A stretch of DNA of 64,000 nt from Catenuloplanes niger (GTDB taxonomy: Bacteria > Actinomycetota > Actinomycetes > Mycobacteriales > Micromonosporaceae), in NCBI RefSeq assembly GCF_031458255.1, contig NZ_JAVDYC010000001.1:2985001-3049000 (forward strand). The letters are read 5' to 3'. Position 1 is the stretch's first letter. Every line of letters begins with the position of its first letter. A model generated the notes under the pieces. It saw nothing but the letters and a program-made list of their open reading frames with translations. It made no database searches and had not been told where the DNA came from. The position numbers were made by a program, and so were the translations under genes. Of this stretch, positions 52,997 through 61,263 are shown one piece after another.

Positions 52997-54152
52997 CTGC
53001 GCCTCGCCGGGCCCCCGGGCGCACGCCCGGAACGGCGACGGTCCCACCGGCCGGGCCGCCGGCGGGACCGCCGCGGGCGGGTGCGGCGGCAGCCGGGGCT
53101 GCCGCGAGCAGGTCCGCCGGGATCAGGACCGTGGCCGTGCTGCCCTGCGGACCGGTCTGCAGCGTGACCGTGATGCCCCGCCGCTGGGCGAGCCGCGCGG
53201 CGACGTGCAGACCGTGCCCGCGCTGCTCCTCGGTGGCCGTGGCGGGCGCGCGCAGCAGTTCGTTGGCCGCGCCCAGCGTGCCGGCGTCCATCGCCGGCCC
53301 GAGATCGCGCACCGTGATCAGCACCTCGCCGCGCATCGGCGTGCAGACCACCCGCACCGGCTGCCCGGGCGCGGCCGCGAGCGCGTTGTCGATCAGTTCG
53401 GCCAGCAGGTGCGTCACGTCGATCAGCGCGCGGCCGAGCAGCACGGGCCCGCTGACCGGCGCCACGTCCACCCGGTGGTAGTCGGTCGCCTCGGCCGCGG
53501 CCGCGCGCAGCACGTCCAGCATCGGCACCGGTTTGCGCCAGCGCCGGGCCGGCGTGCTGCCGGAGAGTGTCAGGTGTTTCTCCACGTTGCGGCGCATGCG
53601 GGCGGCGAGGTGGTCGATGGTGAAGAGCCGGGCCAGCTCGTCCGGGTCGGTCTGCCGGCTCTCCACCTCGTCCAGCATGGTCAGTTGCCGGTGCAGCAGT
53701 GTCTGGTTGTCCCGGCCGACGCGCAACGCGAGCTGCTGGGCGTCCCGGCTGATCGTCTCCGCGGTGACCGCGTCGACCGCGTGGCAGGCGAGCGCATGCA
53801 GTGCGTCGCCGAGCGGCGCGAACGGCCCGCCGTGCGGTGCGGGCAGCGCGGTCGCCGGGTCGACGGGCTCGCCGGCGCGGACCCGGCGGGTCAGGTCGGG
53901 GACCCGTACCGCGGCGAGGTCCTCCGCGTAGGCGGCGGCCGCGCGGACCTGGCGGGCGAGCCACACCACGAGGGCGCTGGCCGAGAGCACGAGCACGCCG
54001 ACGACCGCGGCGAAGACGATCTGGAGCGAGAACGGCGGCTCACCGGCGCCGGCGCGGGCGACCGCGTTGCCGGCCGCGTAGGCGATCAGGCCGGCACCGG
54101 CCGGGATGAGGATGATCAGGGCGAGCGCGGGGGCGAGGCTGGGCTTGGTCAT
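52983..54152 (-). CDS. Membrane histidine-kinase-like ATPase (CvnA/nitrate-sensor type)
   Basis: The ATG at 54152 overlaps the IniR-like stop by 4 bp (ATGA); 389 residues. TM1 (LALIILIPAGAGLIAYAAGN) and TM2 at about 44-66 are separated by a very short external loop. The middle domain (LHRQLTMLDEVESRQTDPDE, DHLAARMRRNVEKHLTLSGS) has the form of the conservon kinases, which lack a normal H-box. The ATPase domain has LAELIDNALAAAPGQPVRV and RGHGLHVAARLAQRRG. It may signal through ATP binding rather than phosphotransfer. The C-terminus is Ala/Pro/Gly-rich. Confidence 0.87.
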   Translation of the reverse strand: MTKPSLAPALALIILIPAGAGLIAYAAGNAVARAGAGEPPFSLQIVFAAVVGVLVLSASALVVWLARQVRAAAAYAEDLAAVRVPDLTRRVRAGEPVDPATALPAPHGGPFAPLGDALHALACHAVDAVTAETISRDAQQLALRVGRDNQTLLHRQLTMLDEVESRQTDPDELARLFTIDHLAARMRRNVEKHLTLSGSTPARRWRKPVPMLDVLRAAAAEATDYHRVDVAPVSGPVLLGRALIDVTHLLAELIDNALAAAPGQPVRVVCTPMRGEVLITVRDLGPAMDAGTLGAANELLRAPATATEEQRGHGLHVAARLAQRRGITVTLQTGPQGSTATVLIPADLLAAAPAAAAPARGGPAGGPAGGTVAVPGVRPGARRGADVAL

Positions 54153-56644
54153 TCCGGCGCCTTTCGAAAGGCCACGGGGGTGGTGGTGGCGCGCAGGCGG
54201 GCGAGCAGCTCCGCGCGGTTGGGCGCGCCGAGCCGGGCGCGCATGCGGGCCACGTGGTGCTCGACGGTCTTCGGGGTGATGAAGAGCCGGTCGCCGATCT
54301 CCTTGTAGGTGAGCCCGGCCAGCAGCAGCTCCGCCACCTCCTGCTCGCGGGCGGAGAGCTGTCCGGTCGGCGTCGGCTCGGACGCGTTCTCGGTGCGCGG
54401 GCCGGGCTGGCGGCCCTGCAGCAGGCGGGCGGTGTCGAGCAGCGTGACCATCGCGCGCCGGTCCGCGGTGCGGGCGGCGGCCTGGCCGGCGAGCCGGGCC
54501 GCGTCCCAGGCCAGGCCGGTGCGGGCCAGGTCGCGGGCGTGCGCGACGACCTGGTCCGGGTCGATGTCGCCGGTGAGCAGGCGGCACCAGCTGGTGGCCG
54601 CGGCCGCGAGCACGGCGGTGTGCGCGGTGGCGTCCGCGTCCGCCGCGAGCGCGTCCGCGTGCACGGCCGCGGTGCCGGCGTCCTCGCCGACCACGGCGGC
54701 CTGCAGCAGGTACCAGTGCAGCGTGGCGTGCCACAGCGGCGGCCGGCCGAGACGATCGAGCAGATCGAGGGCCTGCCGCACCGGTACGTCGAGCGCCGCG
54801 CGCTCGCCGAGCCGTGCCCCCGCGACCGCGAGCTCGCCGAGTGGCAGCAGCGTGAGCAGGTCGACCGGGTGACGCAGCACGGTCTCCCGGGCGTTGGCCC
54901 AGCCGCGGTGCATCTCCGGCAGGTCACCGGTGCGCCGGGCGAGCCCGATCTGCAGCGCGGCGGCGAACAGCCCGTCGCGCAGCTGGATCGGCGCGCCGCC
55001 GGTGGTGGCCGTGGCGAGCAGGTCGTGCGCGGCGGCGGTGTCGCCGCGGAACATCCGGATCCAGCCGGCCAGCAGGCGGTGCCGGCGGGCCATCAGCACC
55101 GATCCCATGCCGGCGGTGACCGCGCGGTCGAGCACCGCGTCGGCCGCGTCGAGCTCGCCGTCGTGCAGCGCGACCAGGGCGGCGAGCGCGGCCGGGCTGT
55201 CCGGCAGCAGCACGGCCGGGCCGGCCGGTTCGAGAAGCGCGGCGGCCTGCACGAGGGTGGCGAGCGCGGCCGCGGGCGTACCGCCGATGCTCTCCCGGAT
55301 GCCGTCGGCCATCATCGCGGCCGCGTTGGTGAGCAGCGTGGGCGGCCCGTCGGCGGCGTCCGGTCCCTCGACCGCGAAGCTGCCGCCGGTGACCTGGGTG
55401 GCCAGCGCGGCGAACGACCGGGACGTGGGCGTGCGCGACCAGCGGTACCGTTCCGCGCTGTGGGCCAGCTGGCCGCGGTGCGCGAGCACGGCGGCCGCGA
55501 CCGCGGCACCGGCGGCGCGGTCGTTCTCCGCGACCGGTCCGGTGCCGGGCGCGCCGACGAGCCGGTCGGCGAGGCGCAGCGCGGTGTCCAGGTCGCCGCC
55601 GAGCGCGGTGGCGAGCGCGTGCCGGGCGCCGGTCGGTGCCCCGCTCGCGGCCGCGGCGGCGAACAGGCGCGCCGCGACCTGCGGTGCCGCGATCAGTGCC
55701 TCCTCCGCGCCGGCCTGGAACGCGGAGGCGAGGCCGCTGCCGCCGATGCCGGCGTCGAGCAGCGAGCGGGCCACCGTGAGCGTGCCGTCGCCGCGGGCGA
55801 GTTGCAGCGCGGCGAGGCGCTGCCACAGGTCGGCGCGGTGCGCGACCGGGCCGAGCGCGGTGACGGCCTGCCGGGCGGCCGGGACGAGCGTGTCGTCCAG
55901 CGCGAACAGCCCGGTGGCGCGGGCGGCCTCCAGCAGCTCGTCGATCCGGGCCGGGTCGCGGCCGAGCAGGTCGGCGAGCACGCCGATCGGCAGCGCGCCG
56001 CCGGCCGCGGTGGCCAGCAGCAGCCGGCGTACGTCCGGGTCGAGGTGGTCGAGGTCCGCGCGGAACTGGAGCAGGGACGTGTCGGTCAGCTCCGGGCCGG
56101 CCGCGAGCGCCGCGGTGATGCGGTGCGCGATGCCGGGCACGCCGCCGCTGAGCCGGTGCACCCGGTCGGCGAGGTCGTCGCCGGGCGCGCCGCCGGTCCA
56201 GGCGTGCACGGCGCGCGCGGTCTGCTCCGGCGTGAACGGGCCGAGCAGCACCGGTGGGCGTTCCCGGCGCAGGATCGTCAGCAGTGACGTCAGGCCGGCC
56301 GGACGCGGCCAGGGGCGGTAGGCGAGGACGAGCCGCCGGCGGCCGGTGGTCAGCGGGTGCAGCGCGGCCAGGCGGCCCTCGTCGAGCAGGTGGGCGTCGT
56401 CGATCAGCAGCACCGCGTCGTCGTCCGCACCGTCCAGCGGGTCGGTCCAGGCGTCGATCACCGGTACGTCGTGCTCGCGCAGCAGACCGGCCAGGTAGGA
56501 CAGCAGCGCGGTCTTGCCGTACCCGCCGGGCGCCTGGAGGCTGAGGCGCAGCGGGCCGGCCGGCACCGCCGCGAGGTCGTCGCAGATCCGCGCGACCTGC
56601 TCGTCGAGCACCAGCCAGGACGGTGTCATGGTGCGGATCGTCAC
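54149..56644 (-). CDS. iniR: IniR-like AAA/STAND ATPase with LuxR-type DNA-binding domain
   Basis: The GTG at 56644 has GAGGAG just upstream; an ATG at 56629 is less well placed. The protein has 831 residues. Walker A APGGYGKTALLSYLAGLL is near residue 38, and Walker B VLLIDDAHLL near 75. A long helical TPR-like middle follows, then the LuxR helix-turn-helix at about 765-825: LSAREQEVAELLLAGLTYKE, TPKTVEHHVARMRARLG. In mycobacteria a protein of this design (IniR) activates iniBAC in envelope stress. Its place beside iniBAC-like genes supports the name; identity has not been tested. Second gene in a four-gene operon, 8 bp after the Hsp70-like gene. Confidence 0.8.
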   Translation of the reverse strand: MTIRTMTPSWLVLDEQVARICDDLAAVPAGPLRLSLQAPGGYGKTALLSYLAGLLREHDVPVIDAWTDPLDGADDDAVLLIDDAHLLDEGRLAALHPLTTGRRRLVLAYRPWPRPAGLTSLLTILRRERPPVLLGPFTPEQTARAVHAWTGGAPGDDLADRVHRLSGGVPGIAHRITAALAAGPELTDTSLLQFRADLDHLDPDVRRLLLATAAGGALPIGVLADLLGRDPARIDELLEAARATGLFALDDTLVPAARQAVTALGPVAHRADLWQRLAALQLARGDGTLTVARSLLDAGIGGSGLASAFQAGAEEALIAAPQVAARLFAAAAASGAPTGARHALATALGGDLDTALRLADRLVGAPGTGPVAENDRAAGAAVAAAVLAHRGQLAHSAERYRWSRTPTSRSFAALATQVTGGSFAVEGPDAADGPPTLLTNAAAMMADGIRESIGGTPAAALATLVQAAALLEPAGPAVLLPDSPAALAALVALHDGELDAADAVLDRAVTAGMGSVLMARRHRLLAGWIRMFRGDTAAAHDLLATATTGGAPIQLRDGLFAAALQIGLARRTGDLPEMHRGWANARETVLRHPVDLLTLLPLGELAVAGARLGERAALDVPVRQALDLLDRLGRPPLWHATLHWYLLQAAVVGEDAGTAAVHADALAADADATAHTAVLAAAATSWCRLLTGDIDPDQVVAHARDLARTGLAWDAARLAGQAAARTADRRAMVTLLDTARLLQGRQPGPRTENASEPTPTGQLSAREQEVAELLLAGLTYKEIGDRLFITPKTVEHHVARMRARLGAPNRAELLARLRATTTPVAFRKAPE

Positions 56645-56652
56645 CGTTCTCC

Positions 56653-57996
56653 TCAACCGATCGGGATGACGGGCGCGAGCGCCCCGACTGCGAGTACGAG
56701 TGCGGTCGCGCCCGCGTTCATGCCCTGGGTCTTGCGGGTACGGCGGCGGCCGGGCAGCTCCGGCGTGCTGATCCGCACCGGCGGCCGGGGCGGCGCGTCC
56801 GGCGTGTGCGTCCGGCCGGTGGACGCCGGTGCGGGCCGCACGGACGGTTCCTGACCGGGTTCGGGTTCCCAGACCGCGGTGCCGCGCCGGCCGGGGTCCG
56901 GCGGCGCGTCGTGCAGCCCGGCGGCGAGCTGGGCGGCGACCGCGGCCGCGCCCTCGGCGACCAGCGTGGTGCCGCCCGGCGGGAGCGGGGTGACGCCGGG
57001 CAGGTGCGCGGCGACCAGTTCGGTCAGCAGCGGCGTGTGCGCGGTGCCGCCGGTGAGCAGCACGCCGCCGAGGTGGTGCGGTGGCACGCCGGCCACCGCG
57101 ACGAGCCGGGCCAGCGTGGCGGCGGGGTGGTCGAGCAGCGGCCGGAGCAGCGTCTCCAGCCGGGCCCGGTCGACGGTGAGCCGGGTCTCGCCGGGGTGCA
57201 GCGGCAGGATGATCTCGGCGTCGTCCGCGTGGCTGAGCTGCTCGCGGGTGTACCGGGCCTCGGCGCGCAGGTCGTGCAGGATCCGCAGGTGACGGTCCGG
57301 GTCGTCGGCCAGCGGCGCGATCTCGCGGCGCAGCGCGTCGTACGCGTGCTGGGCGAGCACCTCGTCGAGGTCGGCGCCGCCGAGCTGGTGCGCGCCGGTG
57401 CGGGCGGCCCGCACCGCGTACGTGATCGGGTTGGTCCGGGTGACGACGGACGCCTCGTAGCTGGTGCCGCCGATCGCGAGCACGGCGAGTGCGCGGGCGT
57501 CCGGGCCGCCGCGGGCCGCGTGCCCCTCGGCCGCGAGGACCGGCTCGGGCAGCGGTTCGGCGGCCAGGGCGACGTCGGCGAGCGCAGCCCGCAGCGCGGC
57601 GACGTGGTGCGCGGTGAACGTGGCCGGGTGGGCCAGCACGACCCGGACCGGCGGCTCGCCCTCGCGGCCGCGGACCAGGTCGGTGACGCGGCGCGCGACG
57701 ATCGCGGTGAGCGTCTGCGGTGACCAGCGTTCGCCGCGCAGCAGCACGGGCGCGTCCGCGCCGATCCGCCCGGCGAACTCGCGGGCGACGACGCCGGGGC
57801 GCAGCACCGGGCCGCGTTCGGCCGGGTCGCCGACCTGCAGCGCGCCCTCCGGGTCGACGTGCAGGACCGCGGGCGCCTCGTCGGAGTCGCCGCGCAGCCG
57901 GACCGGCGTGGGGCGTTTCCAGACGCCGTCGGCGAGGACGCTGGTGGCCGCGGTGACGTGGGTGCCGCCGATGTCGATGCCGAGCACGTACGCCAT
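56653..57996 (-). CDS. Hsp70-family ATPase with C-terminal membrane anchor
   Basis: The ATG at 57996 follows GGGGGAGG; 447 residues. The actin-like ATPase fold reads YVLGIDIGGTHVTAATSV, then VRVVLAHPATFTAHHVAALR, ALAVLAIGGTSYEASVVT and GVLLTGGTAHTPLLTELVAA. The usual substrate-binding domain and lid are missing. Instead a Pro-rich linker leads to a TM segment at the extreme C-terminus (GATALVLAVGALAPVIPIG). The protein should sit on the inner face of the membrane. It heads the operon with the IniR-like gene and is divergent from iniB, so it is likely a stress sensor or cofactor of the regulator. Confidence 0.87.
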   Translation of the reverse strand: MAYVLGIDIGGTHVTAATSVLADGVWKRPTPVRLRGDSDEAPAVLHVDPEGALQVGDPAERGPVLRPGVVAREFAGRIGADAPVLLRGERWSPQTLTAIVARRVTDLVRGREGEPPVRVVLAHPATFTAHHVAALRAALADVALAAEPLPEPVLAAEGHAARGGPDARALAVLAIGGTSYEASVVTRTNPITYAVRAARTGAHQLGGADLDEVLAQHAYDALRREIAPLADDPDRHLRILHDLRAEARYTREQLSHADDAEIILPLHPGETRLTVDRARLETLLRPLLDHPAATLARLVAVAGVPPHHLGGVLLTGGTAHTPLLTELVAAHLPGVTPLPPGGTTLVAEGAAAVAAQLAAGLHDAPPDPGRRGTAVWEPEPGQEPSVRPAPASTGRTHTPDAPPRPPVRISTPELPGRRRTRKTQGMNAGATALVLAVGALAPVIPIG

Positions 57997-58453
57997 GCCG
58001 CCTCCCCCTCGTCTCCTCGTTGGGCGGGCGCCCGCATGAGCCGCGGACGCCCGCCCCATCCCTCGTGCCTTCCCTGGGCACCCCTACCCGGGAGAGACCG
58101 AGCCCGCCGCGGTGGCGCGTGGGCACACGCTCGCACGGCCGGCCAGGCAGACGGAGTCCGGCCGCGGCCACGGTGGGCTCGAGCCCGCCGGATGCCGGGA
58201 CGGGATGGCTGCCGTTCCGGCCGTTGATCGGCGGGCTGCACTGTTCGTACCAGAAAGCCGCCGGGGGACGGACCCCACAAAAACAACCGCCGCCGGACCC
58301 CCTAATCCCCTATCCCCCTCCCCGGGGGTCCCCAGGGGGCCGGGTGCGGAACCCGGTCTCGTCCCCGATGTTCGGCGGGTGGCGCGGCACTAGCTTCGGT
58401 TATCGGCAGCCGCTGCCCGACCACCGCGAAATCCCTGAGAGGCTTGGCGCACG
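57997..58453. promoter_or_regulatory. Divergent control region of the ini-type locus
   Basis: This 457-bp non-coding gap holds a C-rich segment (58296-58340) with nested hairpins: CCCCCT/AGGGGG at 58314-58339 and CCGGGT/ACCCGG at 58340-58356. A possible iniB promoter is TGTTCG (58369) and TAGCTT (58391), 16 bp apart, which would give a leader of about 50 nt. Likely site of IniR action on both operons. Confidence 0.45.
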
Positions 58454-59350
58454 ATGACTTCGACGCTGCACGACTTCGTACTGAACCTGATCACCGACCC
58501 GCAGGCGCGGTCGATCTTCGAGCTGGACCCGGAGGCGGCGCTGTGCGCGGCCGGTCTGGGCGACATCACGCCGGCCGACGTGCAGGACGTGGTGCCGCTG
58601 GTGGTCGACTACGCGGCCGTGCCGGGCCTGGCCGGCCTGGCGCTGCCGACCGCCGCGGTGGAGGCGGAGGCCGGCGCCACCGTCTCCGCGACCGCGGTGG
58701 CGCAGCTGCAGTCGGTGACCGCGCACCTGTCGGCCGGCACGCACACCTCGGGCGACCTGGGCAACACGTCCGCCGCCGCGGGTCTGGCGATCGACCACAG
58801 CGGCGTCGCGGTGGGTGTCGGCGCGCTCTCCGGCCTCGGCCTGGGCACCGGCGCGGAAGCGCTGGTGGAGGTGCCGCTCGACGCGGACGGCGATCTGTCC
58901 GCGACGCTGGACGCGGACGTCACCGGCGCGGTGACCTCGCCGGTGAACGATCTCACCGGCACGGTCTACGACGTGGCGGACGGTGCGGGTCTCGGCGGCA
59001 CCGTGACCGGCGTCGGCAGCACGGTCGGCGAGCTCGACGGCACGGTCGCGGGTCTCGGCGGCACCGTGTTCGGCACGGCCGGGCTCGGCCTGGACACCGT
59101 GGGCACGACGCTGCACGACGTGACCGGCGTGGTCGGCGGCGTGACCACCGGCGTCACCGGCATCACGGACGGCCTGACCTCCGGCACCGGCCTGGACCAC
59201 ACGCTGACCGGCGTCACCTCGAGCGTCGACGGCCTGACCGGCACCACCGGCCTGCACGACGTCACCGGCACGGTCACCGGCACGCTCTCCGGGGTGACCG
59301 GCGAGCAGCACGGACCGGACCTGTCGGGCGTGACCGACATTCTGTTCTAA
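58454..59350 (+). CDS. iniB: IniB N-terminal domain protein with Gly/Thr/Val repeats
   Basis: The 298-residue protein starts at an ATG. The first 55 residues match the IniB N-terminal domain: TLHDFVLNLITDPQARSIFE, LDPEAALCAAGLGDITPADV, QDVVPLVVDY. The rest is low-complexity with repeats such as GLGGTVTGVGSTVGELDGTV and VTGVVGGVTTGVTGI, predicting a flexible or beta-rich chain, as in mycobacterial IniB. It has no TM segment or signal peptide. It is first in a three-gene set with two dynamins. Confidence 0.85.
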   Translation: MTSTLHDFVLNLITDPQARSIFELDPEAALCAAGLGDITPADVQDVVPLVVDYAAVPGLAGLALPTAAVEAEAGATVSATAVAQLQSVTAHLSAGTHTSGDLGNTSAAAGLAIDHSGVAVGVGALSGLGLGTGAEALVEVPLDADGDLSATLDADVTGAVTSPVNDLTGTVYDVADGAGLGGTVTGVGSTVGELDGTVAGLGGTVFGTAGLGLDTVGTTLHDVTGVVGGVTTGVTGITDGLTSGTGLDHTLTGVTSSVDGLTGTTGLHDVTGTVTGTLSGVTGEQHGPDLSGVTDILF

Positions 59351-59402
59351 TGAGCTTTTTTCAACCCGGCTAGGATGCCTGCCAGGTTGATGAGGCTCTA
59401 CA

Positions 59403-59455
59403 CCACGCCTCTGCCGCGCGGCCCCGGATCCTCGGGTGCCGCGCGGCAGGCGTGG
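59403..59455 (+). promoter_or_regulatory. Stem-loop between iniB and iniA
   Basis: An 18-bp stem with a 2-nt bulge (CCACGCC and TGCCGCGCGGC arms) and a 15-nt loop lies in the 131-nt gap. It ends 16 nt before the GGAGG of iniA. It may act as an attenuator or protect the iniB message end. Confidence 0.6.
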
Positions 59456-59481
59456 GAGCACAGAAACTGCCGGAGGTGACC

Positions 59482-61263
59482 GTGACGATCGGCTCGGTAG
59501 TGGCGCCGATGTGGGTGGACGTCCTCGACGCGTCGGTCCAGGCCTGCCTGGTGCACGGCCGCACGGATCTCGCCGCGCGGCTGCGTGCCCGGCGGGCCCA
59601 GCTGCTCGACCCGGCACTGTGGGTGGTCGTGCTCGGCGAACCCGGCCAGGGCAAGAGCCAGCTGATCAACGCGCTGATCAACGCGCCGGTCTGCCCGGTC
59701 GGCGACGCCGGCACGACCGGCACGCCGACCGTGGTCCGGCACGCGGAGCAGCCGGGCGCGCTGCTGGTGCACCGGGCCGCCCGCACCGCGCTCACGGTCG
59801 CCGAGGCGGCGCCGCACATCCGCGGCCGGGAGGCGCTGCGCGCGGAGATCGGTGTGCCGCGCGCGCTGCTGGCCGGCGGCATGACGCTGGTCGACACGCC
59901 CGCGGCCACGCCCGTGACCGGCTGGCCGGAGCTGCTCGGCGGCCTCGGGGAGCATCCGCCGGCCGACACCGTGGTGCTCGCGTCCGCCGCGACCGCGGAA
60001 CTCACCGTCGCGGAGCTGGACCTGCTGCGGGACGCCGCCGCGGCCGTACCCAACGTGATCGTCGCACTGACCAAGACCGACCTCGCCGCGGACTGGCGCG
60101 CGGTCGCGGACCGCAACCGGCAGCGGCTGGCCGCGGCCGGCCTGTCCGCCGCGGTGATCCCGGTGTCCGCGACGCTGCGCCTGCGGGCCGCCCGCACCGG
60201 CGACGCGGAACTGAACGCGGAGTCCGGCTTCCCGGAGCTGATCGGCCGGCTGAACCGGGACGTGGCCGGCAAGCCGCACGCGCTGGCCCGGGCCGCGGCC
60301 GCGCAGGCCGCCCGCGGCGCGCTGGAGCAGGTCGCGACGCCGCTGCGGGCCCGGCTCACGTCCGCGTCCGCGCCGTCCCAGGCGATGGCCCGGCTGAACG
60401 AGGCGCAGCGCGCGCTGGACGACGTGCGGCGCCGGCAGGTCCGCTGGCAGAACACGCTCAACGACGACGTCGCCGATCTGGTGTCCAACGTGGAGTTCGA
60501 CCTGCGCGACCGGACCCGGCAGATCCTGCGCAAGGTCGACGCGGCGTTCGAGACCGCGGACCCGATGACCGCGTGGGACGAGTTCGCGTCCTGGCTGGAC
60601 CGGGAGCTGAAGGCGGCCGCGGAGGCGAACTTCAGCTGGCTGATCGCGCAGTGCGAGTGGATATCGCACCGGGTCGCGGCGCACTTCGGCGAGTACGGCC
60701 AGGACGCGCTGCCGACCTGGCGCATGCACGTGCCGGACGACCTGGACCGGATGGTGCCGCACCTGGAGCAGCCCGGCGTGGAGAAGTTCACCATCACCCA
60801 GAAGGCGCTGACCGGGCTGCGCGGCTCGTACGGCGGGATCCTGATGGTGGGCCTGGCGACCAGCCTCGCCGGGATGCCGCTGATCAACCCGGTGTCGGTC
60901 GGCGCCGGCGCGATCCTGGGCGGCAAGACCGTGCACGACGAGAGCAAGACGCTGCTGAAGCGCCGGCAGGCCGCGGCCCGCACCCGCACCCAGCGGCACG
61001 TCGACGACTTCTTCCTGCTGGTCAGCAAGGAGGGCAAGGACACGGTCCGGCAGGCGCACCGGCTGCTGCGCGACCACTTCCTGGACTTGACGGACCGGTT
61101 GCAGGACGCGATCGTGCACTCCGTGCGCACCGCGAAACTCGCCGCCGACGCGGACGTGGCCCAGACCGAGCGCCGCCAGCGCGAGATCGAGCTCAGCCTG
61201 CGTGAGCTGGCCGGCCTCTACCGCCAGGCCCAGCAGTTGCAGCCGGCACCGCAGACCGCATGA
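59482..61263 (+). CDS. iniA: IniA-type dynamin-like GTPase
   Basis: The GTG at 59482 has GGAGG 5 nt upstream; 593 residues. GTPase motifs: G1 GEPGQGKSQLINALI near residue 53, G2 in TTGTPTV, G3 LVDTPAATP near 136, G4 ALTKTDL near 197. A long helical middle part follows (RLNEAQRALDDVRRRQVRWQ), and a hydrophobic paddle lies at about 450-480 (GGILMVGLATSLAGMPLINP) for membrane contact. The C-terminus is again helical (TERRQREIELSLRELAGLYR). Mycobacterial IniA bends and fuses membranes. The stop overlaps iniC by 4 bp. Confidence 0.88.
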   Translation: MTIGSVVAPMWVDVLDASVQACLVHGRTDLAARLRARRAQLLDPALWVVVLGEPGQGKSQLINALINAPVCPVGDAGTTGTPTVVRHAEQPGALLVHRAARTALTVAEAAPHIRGREALRAEIGVPRALLAGGMTLVDTPAATPVTGWPELLGGLGEHPPADTVVLASAATAELTVAELDLLRDAAAAVPNVIVALTKTDLAADWRAVADRNRQRLAAAGLSAAVIPVSATLRLRAARTGDAELNAESGFPELIGRLNRDVAGKPHALARAAAAQAARGALEQVATPLRARLTSASAPSQAMARLNEAQRALDDVRRRQVRWQNTLNDDVADLVSNVEFDLRDRTRQILRKVDAAFETADPMTAWDEFASWLDRELKAAAEANFSWLIAQCEWISHRVAAHFGEYGQDALPTWRMHVPDDLDRMVPHLEQPGVEKFTITQKALTGLRGSYGGILMVGLATSLAGMPLINPVSVGAGAILGGKTVHDESKTLLKRRQAAARTRTQRHVDDFFLLVSKEGKDTVRQAHRLLRDHFLDLTDRLQDAIVHSVRTAKLAADADVAQTERRQREIELSLRELAGLYRQAQQLQPAPQTA

